Origin: Jiangella asiatica
Lineage (GTDB): Bacteria > Actinomycetota > Actinomycetes > Jiangellales > Jiangellaceae
NCBI RefSeq assembly: GCF_004349065.1
Contig: NZ_SMKZ01000001.1
Span: 248,001 to 312,000, forward strand
DNA length: 64,000 nucleotides
Direction of reading: 5' to 3'
Positions within the stretch are counted from its first letter, which is position 1. Every line of letters begins with the position of its first letter. Positions 42,739 to 53,822 of this stretch are shown here, piece after piece. Under the pieces are notes generated by a model. That model was not told where the DNA came from and did not search any database. It was given only the letters and a program-made list of their open reading frames with translations. Both the position numbers and the translations under genes were made by a program.

Positions 42739-44133
42739 GTGCGCGACCTCGCCCCGATCCTCAAGGCCTACGACATCCGCGGCGTCGTGCCCGACCAGCT
42801 CGACGACGACACCGCCCGGGCCATCGGCTGGGCCGCCGCGCACGTGCTCGCCGGCGGTCGTGGGGGCCTGGTCGTCGGGCACGACATGCGCCCCACCTCG
42901 CCCCGGCTGGCGGCCGCGTTCGCCGACGGCGCCACCGCGGCCGGCACCGACGTCGTCCTCGCCGGCCTCACGAGCACCGATCAGCTCTACTACGCCAGCG
43001 GCGCGCTGAACCTGCCCGGCGCCATGTTCACCGCCAGCCACAACCCGGCCCGTTACAACGGCATCAAGCTGTGCCGCGCCGGTGCCGCCCCGGTCGGCCG
43101 CGACACCGGGCTGCTGGAGATGAAGGCGCTGATCGACGACGGGGTACCGCCGGCGCCCGCGGTCGGTGCGCGCGGCGCCGTCGAGCACCGCGACACCCTC
43201 GGCGACTACGCGAAGCACCTGCACGGCCTGGTCGACCTCACCGGGAGCCGGCCGCTCACCGTCGTCGTCGACGCCGGCAACGGCATGGCCGGGCTCACCG
43301 CGCCGGCGGCGCTGGCGGTGGTCGACGGGCTCACCGTGGTGCAGCTCTACTTCGAGCTGGACGGCACGTTCCCCAACCACGAGGCCAACCCGATCGATCC
43401 GGCCAACCTGGTCGACCTGCAGGCGGCGGTCCGCGAGCACGGCGCCGACGTCGGCCTGGCCTTCGACGGCGACGCCGACCGGTGCTTCGTCGTCGACGAG
43501 CGCGGCGAGCCGGTGTCGCCGTCGGCACTGACGGCGCTGATCGCGGTCCGCGAGCTGGCTCGCGACCCCGGCGCCCAGGTGGTGCACAACCTCATCACGT
43601 CGAAGGCGGTCCCGGAGATCATCGCCGAGCACGGCGGCGTCCCGGTGCGCACCCGTGTCGGCCACTCGCTGATCAAGCAGACCATGGCCGAGACCGGGGC
43701 GATCTTCGGCGGCGAGCACTCCGGGCACTTCTACTTCCGCGACTTCTGGCGCGCCGACTCCGGCATGCTCGCCGCGCTGCACACGCTGGCCGCCCTCGGC
43801 ACCGACCAGCAGGCGCGGCCGTTGTCGCGCCTGCTCGCGCCGTACGAGCGGTATGCCGCCTCCGGCGAGATCAACAGCACCGTCCACGACGCCGATGCCG
43901 TGACGGCCCGGGTCGAGAAGACATTCGGCGACGCGGCGGACGTCACCATCGACCGCCTCGACGGCCTCACCGTCGAGCACACCGGCGCACCGATGTGGTG
44001 GTTCAACCTGCGCCCGTCCAACACCGAGCCGCTGCTGCGGCTCAACGTCGAGGGCGCCGACCGCGCCGTCATGGAGCGGGTGCGCGACGACGTCCTACGG
44101 GTGGTCAGGGAGCCCGGAGAGGGAGACGCATGA
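42739..44133 (+). CDS. manB: Phosphomannomutase/phosphoglucomutase
   Basis: This enzyme interconverts mannose-6-phosphate and mannose-1-phosphate for GDP-mannose synthesis, which feeds mannosylation of cell-wall lipids and glycans. The 464-residue protein has all landmarks of the alpha-phosphohexomutase family: the phosphoserine site TASHNP, the magnesium loop FDGDADRCF, the sugar-binding GEHSGHFYFRD, and the C-terminal phosphate site RPSNTEP. The GTG at 42739 opens RDLAPILKAYDIRG, the normal N-terminus. Its stop overlaps the ATG of the Trm112 gene (ATGA). It leads the unit manB, Trm112, SIS protein, manA. Confidence 0.95.
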   Translation: MRDLAPILKAYDIRGVVPDQLDDDTARAIGWAAAHVLAGGRGGLVVGHDMRPTSPRLAAAFADGATAAGTDVVLAGLTSTDQLYYASGALNLPGAMFTASHNPARYNGIKLCRAGAAPVGRDTGLLEMKALIDDGVPPAPAVGARGAVEHRDTLGDYAKHLHGLVDLTGSRPLTVVVDAGNGMAGLTAPAALAVVDGLTVVQLYFELDGTFPNHEANPIDPANLVDLQAAVREHGADVGLAFDGDADRCFVVDERGEPVSPSALTALIAVRELARDPGAQVVHNLITSKAVPEIIAEHGGVPVRTRVGHSLIKQTMAETGAIFGGEHSGHFYFRDFWRADSGMLAALHTLAALGTDQQARPLSRLLAPYERYAASGEINSTVHDADAVTARVEKTFGDAADVTIDRLDGLTVEHTGAPMWWFNLRPSNTEPLLRLNVEGADRAVMERVRDDVLRVVREPGEGDA

Positions 44134-44297
44134 AACTCGACCCGACGCTGTTGCAGATCATCGCCTGCCCGGTGTGTCACAGCCGGCTGGAGCCCGACGA
44201 CGCCGCGTCCGAGCTCGCCTGCACCGGCTGCGTGCTGGCGTATCCGGTGCGCGACGACATCCCGGTCCTGCTGGTCGACCAGGCCCGGACCCGCTGA
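44130..44297 (+). CDS. Trm112-family zinc-binding protein
   Basis: This 55-residue small protein has the CPVC pair at residues 13 and 16 and a second C-x2-C at 31 and 34, a classic zinc-ribbon layout (the family is often labelled YcaR-like). Bacterial members are thought to stabilise partner methyltransferases or other enzymes; the target here is unknown. The ATG overlaps the manB stop, so it is co-translated. Same position as in the conserved actinobacterial manB locus. Confidence 0.85.
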   Translation: MKLDPTLLQIIACPVCHSRLEPDDAASELACTGCVLAYPVRDDIPVLLVDQARTR

Positions 44298-44326
44298 CTT
44301 CGCCGACACCACAGGAGCCATCGCAC

Positions 44327-45346
44327 GTGTTCTTCGACGGATCGCTCGACGACCCCAACGCGCTGAGCGTCATCGACCCGGTGCTCCGCGACGTCGCCGG
44401 CTGGGGGGCCCAGGTGCGGCTGGCAGAGTCGGCCGCCGCCGATGTGCTCGGCTCGCTGGACGGCGGCGGCGACCGTCCGCGCGCCGTCATCGCCGGTGGC
44501 GCCGACGGCCGGCTGTTCCGGGCCGTCCTGGAGCCCATCTGCCCGGTGCCGTTCGTCGCCTGGCCGCACCGTGGCCTGCCCGGTTGGGCCGGCCCACTCG
44601 ACCTGGTCATCCTCGTGTGCCCGCACGGCGTCGGCGAGGACGAGATCTCCGCCGTCGCCGAGGCCCGCCGCCGCGGCTGCGCGCTGCTGGTAACGGCGCC
44701 GGAGCGCTCGCCCATGCGCGACGCCGCGGCCGGCCGCGGCACTACCTTCATCCCGGCCGGCTCCACCGACGCCACCGCGCTGGCCGTCCCGATGCTGCAC
44801 GCGCTGCACCTGCTCGGGTTGGGTCCGCAGGTCGACGCCGAGCCGGTGGCGGCGGCTCTGGACGACGTCGCCGAGCGGTGCGGGCCGAGCGTCCCGGTCG
44901 ACGTCAACCCCGCCAAGGAGCTGGCGCTCGGGCTGGCCGACGACGTCCCAGTCGTGTGGGGCGGTTCGGTCCTGGCGGCGCGGGCGGCGCGCCGCGTGGC
45001 GGAGGCGCTGCGCTCGGCCAGCGGTCGTCCCGCCGTGGCCGGCGACGCCGACCAGCTGGTGCCGCTGCTGGCCGGTGCGCCGGAGCCGGACCTGTTCGCC
45101 GACCCGTTCGAGGACGGCCCGGCGACGACGACGCGGCCTGCCCTGGTGATCCTCGACGACGGCGCCGACACCGATCCCGCCGTCGCCGAGCGGGCCCGCC
45201 TGGACGATGCCGCCAGCAGCGCCGGGGTCCGCGTGCAGGAGGTGCGCGCCGTCGAGGGCCCCGACATCGGCCGGTTCGCCGCCCTGCTGGCCACCGGCCG
45301 GTTCGCGGCCGCCTACCTCGCGCTCGGGCTCGGCCGCCCGGCCTGA
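44327..45346 (+). CDS. SIS-domain phosphoglucose/phosphomannose isomerase-like protein
   Basis: This 339-residue cytoplasmic protein resembles the bifunctional isomerase family found between manB and manA in Streptomyces and Mycobacterium. It has two sugar-isomerase-like halves. The first contains RAVIAGGADGRL, VILVCPHGVGEDEI, and CALLVTAPERSPM; the second VPVVWGGSVLAARAARRVAEAL. The usual serine-rich phosphosugar loops are weakly conserved (VCPHG instead of a S-x-S-G-x-T motif), so full activity is uncertain. ACAGGAG at 44311-44317 supports GTG 44327 with a 9-base spacer. It probably links the mannose and fructose phosphate pools. Confidence 0.75.
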   Translation: MFFDGSLDDPNALSVIDPVLRDVAGWGAQVRLAESAAADVLGSLDGGGDRPRAVIAGGADGRLFRAVLEPICPVPFVAWPHRGLPGWAGPLDLVILVCPHGVGEDEISAVAEARRRGCALLVTAPERSPMRDAAAGRGTTFIPAGSTDATALAVPMLHALHLLGLGPQVDAEPVAAALDDVAERCGPSVPVDVNPAKELALGLADDVPVVWGGSVLAARAARRVAEALRSASGRPAVAGDADQLVPLLAGAPEPDLFADPFEDGPATTTRPALVILDDGADTDPAVAERARLDDAASSAGVRVQEVRAVEGPDIGRFAALLATGRFAAAYLALGLGRPA

Positions 45347-45448
45347 CCACTGCCGGCCGGGGCAGCCGTTGGCCGTGGCCACTCGCGACACGTGCTGGTG
45401 CCGACGCGTTTGTCTCTCCTGATGGCAGGACAGCTAGGCTTGCCGGTC

Positions 45449-46612
45449 GTGGCCGTGCTTCTGGACAACCCCGTGCGCTCGTACGCGTGGGGCTCGCCCA
45501 CTGTCATCGCGGAGCTGCTCGGCCGGCCGCCGTCCGGTCAGCCCGAGGCCGAGCTGTGGATCGGCGCCCATCCCGGGTCGCCGTCGACGGTGGCCGGCGA
45601 CGGGCGCAGCCTGGACCGCTACGTCGCCGGCGACCCCGCCGCGACCCTCGGTGCCGCGGTGGTCGAGCGGTTCGGGCCGCGGCTGCCGTTCCTGCTGAAG
45701 ATCCTGGCCGTCGCGCGGCCGCTGTCGATCCAGGTGCACCCGACCATCGACCAAGCCGTGGCGGGGTTCGCCGCCGAGGACGCCGCCGGTGTCGCGCTGG
45801 ACGACCCGCGACGCTCGTACCGCGACCGTAACCACAAGCCGGAGATGGTCGTCGCGCTCACCGAGTTCGAGGCGCTGCTCGGCTTCGACGACCCGGGTGC
45901 CGTTGCCGAGGTCCTGGAGAGCTGCGAGCACCCCGACCTCGTGGGCGCCGGCGCTGTGCTGCGCACCGCCGGTGGGCTGGAGCGGGTCGTCCGGCGCTGG
46001 CTGACGCTCGGGGACGACCAGGCCGCGGACGTCGTCACCGCTCTCGTCGCGGAGGCCTCGGCCCGCCGCGACGACCCTCGCTTCGGCCTGGTGACCCGGC
46101 TGGCTCAGGACTACCCGCACGACCGTGGCCTGCTGCTGGCCCTGCTGATGCGGCTGGTGCGGCTCGCGCCGGGCGAGGCGGCGTTCGTTCCGGCCGGCGT
46201 GCCCCACGCCTACCTGTCCGGGGTCGCCGTCGAGCCGCAGGCCAGCTCTGACAACACGCTGCGTGCGGGGCTGACGCCCAAGCACGTCGACGCCGCCGAG
46301 GTGCTGAACCTGCTGCGCTACGAGCCGGGCGGCGCGGTCATGGTCACGCCGAAGCCGGCCGGCGGCGAGGAGCTGTACCCCGTCCCGGACGTCGACGAGC
46401 TGCTGCTGTCCCGGGTGCCGCTGTCCGAGGGGACGACGGTGCCGGTGCCTGGCCCGCGGTTGGTACTCGTGGTCGACGGCACCGCCGCCGTCGGCGACGT
46501 GACGCTGCGGCGGGGACACGCGGCGTTCGTCCCGGCGACGGACACCGACGCGACACTGCGCGGCGACGGCGTGGCGTTCACGCTCACGACGGCGCTGGAC
46601 ACGACACGATAG
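45449..46612 (+). CDS. manA: Mannose-6-phosphate isomerase (type I)
   Basis: The enzyme converts fructose-6-phosphate to mannose-6-phosphate for manB. At 387 residues it has normal length. Zinc ligands are visible: SIQVHP (Gln and His), KPEM (Glu) and GVPHAYL (His), with the catalytic segment SDNTLRAGLTPKHVD. The start GTG 45449 (VAVLLDNPVRSYAWGS) fits the family, which begins just before the NPVRxYAWGS strand; an ATG at 45422 and a GTG at 45455 are alternatives. Together with manB and the SIS protein it makes the mannose-1-phosphate supply line. Confidence 0.93.
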   Translation: MAVLLDNPVRSYAWGSPTVIAELLGRPPSGQPEAELWIGAHPGSPSTVAGDGRSLDRYVAGDPAATLGAAVVERFGPRLPFLLKILAVARPLSIQVHPTIDQAVAGFAAEDAAGVALDDPRRSYRDRNHKPEMVVALTEFEALLGFDDPGAVAEVLESCEHPDLVGAGAVLRTAGGLERVVRRWLTLGDDQAADVVTALVAEASARRDDPRFGLVTRLAQDYPHDRGLLLALLMRLVRLAPGEAAFVPAGVPHAYLSGVAVEPQASSDNTLRAGLTPKHVDAAEVLNLLRYEPGGAVMVTPKPAGGEELYPVPDVDELLLSRVPLSEGTTVPVPGPRLVLVVDGTAAVGDVTLRRGHAAFVPATDTDATLRGDGVAFTLTTALDTTR

Positions 46613-46649
46613 ACCCTCTCACCTCCCGGGAACGAAGGAACTCGCACTC

Positions 46650-47609
46650 ATGGCCACTGAAGGTGGTACCAAGGCCGTCGTCGCGGCGCTGCTGGCGAAC
46701 ACCGGCATCGCCGTCACCAAGTTCATCGCGTTCGCGGTGACGGGCGCCTCGTCCATGCTGGCCGAGGCCGTCCACTCCGTCGCCGACGCCGGCAACCAGG
46801 TGCTGCTGCTGGTGGGCGGCCGCCGGGCACAGCGCAAGGCGACGCCGGAGCACCCGTTCGGCTACGGCCGCGTGCGGTACGTGTTCGCGTTCATCGTCTC
46901 CATCGTTCTGTTCAGCATCGGTGGCCTCTTCGCGCTGTACGAGGCCTACCACAAGTACGAGGAGATCCACGCCGGCCACCCGAACGAGCTGCTGGAGAGC
47001 AGGTGGTGGTGGGTGCCGATCGCGGTCCTCGTGGCCGCGATCATCATGGAGTCGTTCTCGCTGCGCACCGCAGTCATCGAATCCAACCGGGTGCGCAACG
47101 GTGCGACGTGGGTGCGGTTCGTCCGGCGGGCGAAGTCGCCGGAGCTGCCGGTCATCCTGCTCGAGGACATCGGCGCACTGCTCGGCTTGGTGTTCGCCCT
47201 CATCGGCGTCGGCATGGCGCTGATCACCGACAACGCCTACTGGGACGTCGCCGGCACCGCGGCCATCGGTGTCCTGCTGGTGGTCATCGCGGTGATCCTG
47301 GCCATCGAGATGTCCAGCCTGCTGATCGGCGAAGGCGCGGCGGAGGAGAACGTCAAGGCCATCCACGCCGCGGCCACCGCCGGCGACGACATCGGCCGCG
47401 TCATCCACCTGCGCACCCTCTACACCGGCCCCGAGGAGCTGCTGGTGGCGGCGAAGCTGGCGGTGCGCAACGACCAGACCGGTGAGCAGATCGCGGCGGC
47501 CATCGACGGCGCCGAGGAGCGCATCCGTGCCGCCGTGCCCGAGGCGACCCACATCTACCTGGAGCCCGACATCGACCGGACAGTGTCGTCGCCCCCGTCG
47601 ACCTCATGA
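46650..47609 (+). CDS. Cation diffusion facilitator-type transporter
   Basis: This 319-residue inner-membrane protein belongs to the CDF superfamily, which exports divalent metals such as zinc by proton exchange. Six membrane segments are visible. Metal-site residues fit HSVADAGNQ in segment 2 and LEDIGALLGL in segment 5. The N-terminus (GGTKAVVAALLANTGIAVTKFIAF) is typical of SLC30A9-like members. The C-terminal domain is cytoplasmic. GAAGGA stands about ten bases before the ATG. The stop codon lies inside a 54-base palindrome that separates it from sahH, so the metal transporter is probably the last gene of the man operon. Confidence 0.85.
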   Translation: MATEGGTKAVVAALLANTGIAVTKFIAFAVTGASSMLAEAVHSVADAGNQVLLLVGGRRAQRKATPEHPFGYGRVRYVFAFIVSIVLFSIGGLFALYEAYHKYEEIHAGHPNELLESRWWWVPIAVLVAAIIMESFSLRTAVIESNRVRNGATWVRFVRRAKSPELPVILLEDIGALLGLVFALIGVGMALITDNAYWDVAGTAAIGVLLVVIAVILAIEMSSLLIGEGAAEENVKAIHAAATAGDDIGRVIHLRTLYTGPEELLVAAKLAVRNDQTGEQIAAAIDGAEERIRAAVPEATHIYLEPDIDRTVSSPPSTS

Positions 47610-47658
47610 TCATCAACGGTTGGCGACGTCATGACGTCGCTGAGCGTTGATGATCATG
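47605..47658. repeat. 54-base near-perfect palindrome
   Basis: Outer arms CATGATCATCAACG (47605-47618) and CGTTGATGATCATG (47645-47658) are perfect inverted repeats, and the centre GCGACGTCATGACGTCGC (47623-47640) is an 18-base perfect palindrome. The remaining four-base blocks pair partly (one A-T pair, two wobble pairs, one mismatch). It includes the stop codon of the transporter gene and precedes sahH by about 150 bases. It may be a terminator or a repeat element related to the ATGATCA-headed family. Confidence 0.8.
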
Positions 47659-47805
47659 GGTGATCGGGGGAGTAGACTCGGCTCCGACCATGCCGGCGCA
47701 GGTGATGCCGCGGACCCAGATGGGTCGCGCCGGGTCGGTTCGCGCGGTGCCCGTGACGGCCCGCCGAGCCTGACCCCGTCCGCCACCGTGGAAGGAACCC
47801 ACCTC

Positions 47806-49242
<1,437 letters not shown>

Positions 49243-49248
49243 GTCGCG

Positions 49249-49334
49249 AATGATCACGTTCAGCACGAGATCTCGTGTCACACCATGCTCGCAATCATGG
49301 TGAGGCTCGGGTGATCCTGCTGAACGTGATCATT
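49249..49334. repeat. Dispersed intergenic element, full copy A, 17-bp inverted ends
   Basis: The arms AATGATCACGTTCAGCA (49249-49265) and TGCTGAACGTGATCATT (49318-49334) are perfect 17-base inverted repeats bounding an 86-base element with an inner CACGAGATCTCGTG palindrome. It begins 7 bases after the sahH stop, between sahH and the convergent RDD gene, and could act as a two-way terminator. Partial copies occur at 42614 and 61697. Confidence 0.85.
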
Positions 49335-49417
49335 TCGGGGAGTCCGAATGATCGCGTCGGCAGCGGTGCGAGGCGTCACTCCGCGAGGGCCTAGCGGCGC
49401 GCGTGGGACGACGGGCC

Positions 49418-50305
49418 TCATGTCGGAGGAGCGAAGCCACCCGGGGCGCCGGAGGGACGGTCGGGCTCCGCAGCTGCCGGATCCGCTGGCTGCGGCGGTG
49501 GTGCTGGTGGGGTCGCGGACGGCTGAGCGGACGGGGGTGGCGTCGCCGCGGCAGCAGCGCCGGGCGACAGACGCAGGCTGTCGCGGCGGCGACGCTCGGC
49601 CAGCACGGCCACCAGGTATTCCCACGGCGGCGTTCCGGGCGGAGGCGGCGGGCTGACCACCGACGCGACCTCGGCCGCCAGCTCGGTCGCGAGCCGGGTC
49701 CGTGCCTCCGGCGCCAGCTGCGGCGCCCGGGCGAGCAGCGTCCTGGCCGCCATGGCGAGCCGGTCCGGCAACCGAGACAGCTCCAGCGTCGACGCCCACG
49801 GTGCCAGCCGCGGATCGATGGCCGGCGGCGGCGTCGACACCGACGGGATGCGCTCACGCACCACGACCGTCCCGGCCAGTAGGTCGCCGATCCGCTTGTC
49901 GCGCGAGTTCAGCAGCGAGCACACCACCGCCCCGACCCCGGCCGTCACGATGAAGTCGGCGAACACCCCCGCGAGCGCTCGGGTCAGCGCGTGCCGGAAC
50001 CGGATCGGCCCGCCGTCATCGCGCACCACGCGCAGCCCGAACGCCGCCTTGCCGAGCGACTTGCCCCTGGTCAGCGTCTCGACGGTGGTCGGGATGACGA
50101 CCACGACGAACACCCCGCCCGCGATCACCATCGCCGTCGCCAGTGCCAGGTCCACGTCCGGGACGACCTGGGTGAACAGCAGGAGCAGCCCGAGGCCCAG
50201 CAGGCCGAGCACGACCGCGTCCAGCACGATCGCCAGCGCGCGCGACGGTAGCTTGGCCAGCCGCAGCTCCAGGGGGACGGCCTCGCCGGTGACCAGGTCG
50301 CTCAT
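49418..50305 (-). CDS. RDD family membrane protein
   Basis: This 295-residue protein has the RDD fold: LPSRALAIVLDAVVLGLLG near the N-terminus, a second membrane hairpin (TAMVIAGGVFVVVVIPT), the TRGKSLGKAAFGLRVVRDDGG segment, and a third segment ending NSRDKRIGDLLAGTVVV. The C-terminal 120 residues are soluble and end in a proline/alanine-rich, low-complexity stretch. The function of RDD proteins is mostly unknown; some are ion or solute transporters. Start ATG 50305. It is divergent from the SpoIIM-like gene by 112 bases, an arrangement conserved in actinobacteria. Confidence 0.8.
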   Translation of the reverse strand: MSDLVTGEAVPLELRLAKLPSRALAIVLDAVVLGLLGLGLLLLFTQVVPDVDLALATAMVIAGGVFVVVVIPTTVETLTRGKSLGKAAFGLRVVRDDGGPIRFRHALTRALAGVFADFIVTAGVGAVVCSLLNSRDKRIGDLLAGTVVVRERIPSVSTPPPAIDPRLAPWASTLELSRLPDRLAMAARTLLARAPQLAPEARTRLATELAAEVASVVSPPPPPGTPPWEYLVAVLAERRRRDSLRLSPGAAAAATPPPSAQPSATPPAPPPQPADPAAAEPDRPSGAPGGFAPPT

Positions 50306-50417
50306 CCCGGCTAGTCTGCCGCACTCCTCCCACGGGCTGGAGGCGCGGGACCGGACCGGGCGGCGCAACACGGCGGCGGACGGCGGGCGGTGGGGCGGTC
50401 GTCTAGGCTCGACTGTC

Positions 50418-51419
50418 GTGGATCTCGACGCGTTCGTCGCCGCGCATCGCGCCGAATGGGACCGGTTGGAGCAGCTTGCCCGCCGGCGCGGCCGGTTGAG
50501 CGGACCGGAGGCCGACGAGCTGGTCGCGCTGTACCGGGCCGCGTCCACGCACCTGTCCACCCTGCGCTCGGCGGCGCCGGACCCGGCCGTCGTCGGACGG
50601 CTGTCCGCGCTGGTCGCCCGAGCGCGTACGGCCATCGCCGGCGCCCACGACCCGGGCTGGCGCGACGTCGCCCGCTTCCTCACGGTGAGCTTCCCGGCGG
50701 CGGTGTACCTCAGCCGGCGGTGGTGGCTGGGCGCGGCGTTCGCGTTCGTCGTGGTCTCGGTCGCCATCTCGTGGTGGGTGGCCGCGAACCCGAGCGTGCA
50801 GGCGTCCATCGGCGCCCCGGAGCAGATCCGGCAGCTCGTCGAGCACGACTTCGAGAACTACTATTCCGAGAACCCGGCCGGGTCGTTCGCCGCGCGGGTG
50901 TGGGTCAACAACGCCTGGGTCGCCGCGGCCTGCCTCACGCTGGGCGTGTTCCTGGGCATCCCGGTCGTGTACGTGCTGTGGATGAACGTGGTCAACCTGG
51001 CCGCGTCGGCAGGGCTGATGGCGGCAGCCGGCCGGCTGGACATCTTCTTCGGCCTGATCACGCCGCACGGGCTGCTGGAGCTGACGGCGGTGTTCGTGGC
51101 GGCCGGCGCCGGGCTGCGGCTTGGCTGGACGGTCGTCGACCCGGGCCCGCGCGGGCGCGGTGAGGCGCTCGCGGAGGTCGGCAGGGCCACCATCGGCATG
51201 GCGGTCGGCCTGGCAGGTGTGCTACTGGTGTCCGGCGTCATCGAGGCGTTCGTGACCCCGTCCGGGCTCCCCACCTGGGCCCGCATCGCGATCGGCGTCG
51301 CGGCGGAGGTCCTGTTCATCGCCTACGTCTGGGTGTACGGACGGCGCGCGGTGCTGGCCGGCGAGGTCGGCGACGTCGACCGCACCGCCCGCGCCGACAC
51401 GCTTCCCGTCGCCGGCTGA
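50418..51419 (+). CDS. SpoIIM/DUF95-type membrane protein
   Basis: This 333-residue protein resembles stage II sporulation protein M. Residues 1-95 are an N-terminal cytoplasmic helical domain (FVAAHRAEWDRLEQLARR, AASTHLSTLRSAAP). Five or six hydrophobic segments follow, with the conserved FAARVWVNNAWVAAACLTLG and the FGLITPHGLLELTAVFVAAGAGLRLG motif. In non-sporulating actinobacteria this protein pairs with RDD, DUF58, MoxR and DUF4350 proteins, as here. Its function is unknown; membrane remodelling is a guess. GTG 50418 is the start of the conserved helical region. No ribosome-binding site is apparent. Confidence 0.78.
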   Translation: MDLDAFVAAHRAEWDRLEQLARRRGRLSGPEADELVALYRAASTHLSTLRSAAPDPAVVGRLSALVARARTAIAGAHDPGWRDVARFLTVSFPAAVYLSRRWWLGAAFAFVVVSVAISWWVAANPSVQASIGAPEQIRQLVEHDFENYYSENPAGSFAARVWVNNAWVAAACLTLGVFLGIPVVYVLWMNVVNLAASAGLMAAAGRLDIFFGLITPHGLLELTAVFVAAGAGLRLGWTVVDPGPRGRGEALAEVGRATIGMAVGLAGVLLVSGVIEAFVTPSGLPTWARIAIGVAAEVLFIAYVWVYGRRAVLAGEVGDVDRTARADTLPVAG

Positions 51420-51510
51420 CGGAGTCCTGCTGGACAACCTTGCCATCCCGCTCACGGGGGAAGGGAACGGCGCAACGAGGAAACGGGCGGGCGGAGGCGG
51501 GCTGCGGGCT

Positions 51511-52844
51511 TCAGAGGCGGCCGGTGGCTTTGAGCTCCAGGTAGCGGTCGGCGACAGCCGGCGGCAGGTCCGTGGGTGCGGCGTCGATGACGTGGGCGCC
51601 GCGGCGGGCGAGCAGCTCGGCCACCCGGGCCCGGGCCAGCCGGTCGTGCTCGGCGGCGGCCGCGGCATAAACGGCGTCGGCGTCGCCCCGTCCGCGCGCC
51701 AGCGACGCCAGCCGCGGGTCGGCCACCGACGCCACCAGCACCGTGTGCCGGCGGGTGAGCTGCCCGATCACGGGCAGCAGGCCGAGCTCGACGGCGCTGG
51801 AGTCCAGCCCGGTCACGATGACGACGAAGGCGTGCCGCCGCGCCCGGTTCATGACCTCCGCGGCCAGCGCGCGGTAGTCGGTCTCCAGCAGCTCCGGCTC
51901 GAGGGTGGCGACAGCGTCGACCATGCGACGCAGCACGTCGCCGGCGGCCGGGCGGGCGACCTCGGCGCGCACGCGGCGGTCGTGGGCGAGCAGGTCTACG
52001 CGGTCGCCGGCGCGGGCGGCCAGTGCTCCGAGCAGCAGCGCGGTGTCGATGGCGGCGTCTAGCCGGGGCTCATCACGGCCGAGCCACTCTTCTCCGGTGA
52101 GGCCGCCAGGCAGACCGACCCGGCCGGCGGAGGTGCGGCCGGTGTCGAGGACGATCAGCACGTGCCGGTCGCGTTCCGGGCGCCAGGTGCGCACGACGAC
52201 GTCGCCGCGACGGGCCGTGGCACGCCAGTCGATGGAGCGGGTGTCGTCGCCGATGACGTACTCGCGCAGCGAGTCGAACTCCGTGCCCTGGCCGCGGATG
52301 CGCAGCGCCGAGCGGCCGTCGATCTCGCGCAGCCGACTCAGCCGCGACGGCAGGTGCCGCCGGGCCCGGAACGGCGGCAGCACCCGCAGCGTCCACGGCA
52401 CGCCGTGCGACCCCTGCCGCCCGGCCAGCCCCAGCGGCCCGAAGCTGCGCACGGTCACGCGGTCGGCGGGCCGGTCGCCGCGGCGGGTGGGCCGCAGCGC
52501 GGTCTCGACGGTCTGCCGGCCGCCGGGAGCGACGTCGACGGGGAACCGGTCGGCCAGCGCGCCCGATGACGGCGGCCAGGCGTCGCGCAGCACCCCTCGC
52601 ACTCGCCGCCGTCCGTCGTTGACGACTGTGAGCGCGACGGTGGCCGTCTCGCCCAGCCGGACGGTCTCGTCGCCGCGCCGCTCGAACCACAGCCGCCGGG
52701 GCGAGCCGGCCAGCACGGCGTCGACGAGCGCCACGGCCACGACGACGGCGGACACAGCCACGACGCCGCCGGTCGACGGCGCGGCGACGACGACGATGAC
52801 CGCGCCCAGCGCCGCCAGCAGCGCGACCCGGCCGGACAGGACCA

Positions 52845-52845
<1 letters not shown>
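51511..52845 (-). CDS. DUF58 protein (vWA-like domain)
   Basis: This 444-residue protein has two N-terminal membrane segments (ALLAALGAVIVVVAAPS, VVAVSAVVVAVALVDA) followed by a beta-rich region and the DUF58 signature YVIGDDTRSIDWRATARRGDVVVRTW. A von Willebrand A-like part follows (HVLIVLDTG, HAFVVIVTGLDSS), which binds metal and partner proteins. It is encoded right after a MoxR ATPase, and MoxR-DUF58 pairs act as chaperone-type or maturation systems. Its start overlaps the moxR stop by one base (TGATG), so translation is coupled. The target is unknown. Confidence 0.85.

Positions 52846-53818
<973 letters not shown>

Positions 53819-53822
<4 letters not shown>

Noticed and set aside
47660-47805. 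Possible SAH or SAM riboswitch upstream of sahH
   Set aside because: No recognisable conserved riboswitch core was found in this leader; only the palindrome upstream stands out.
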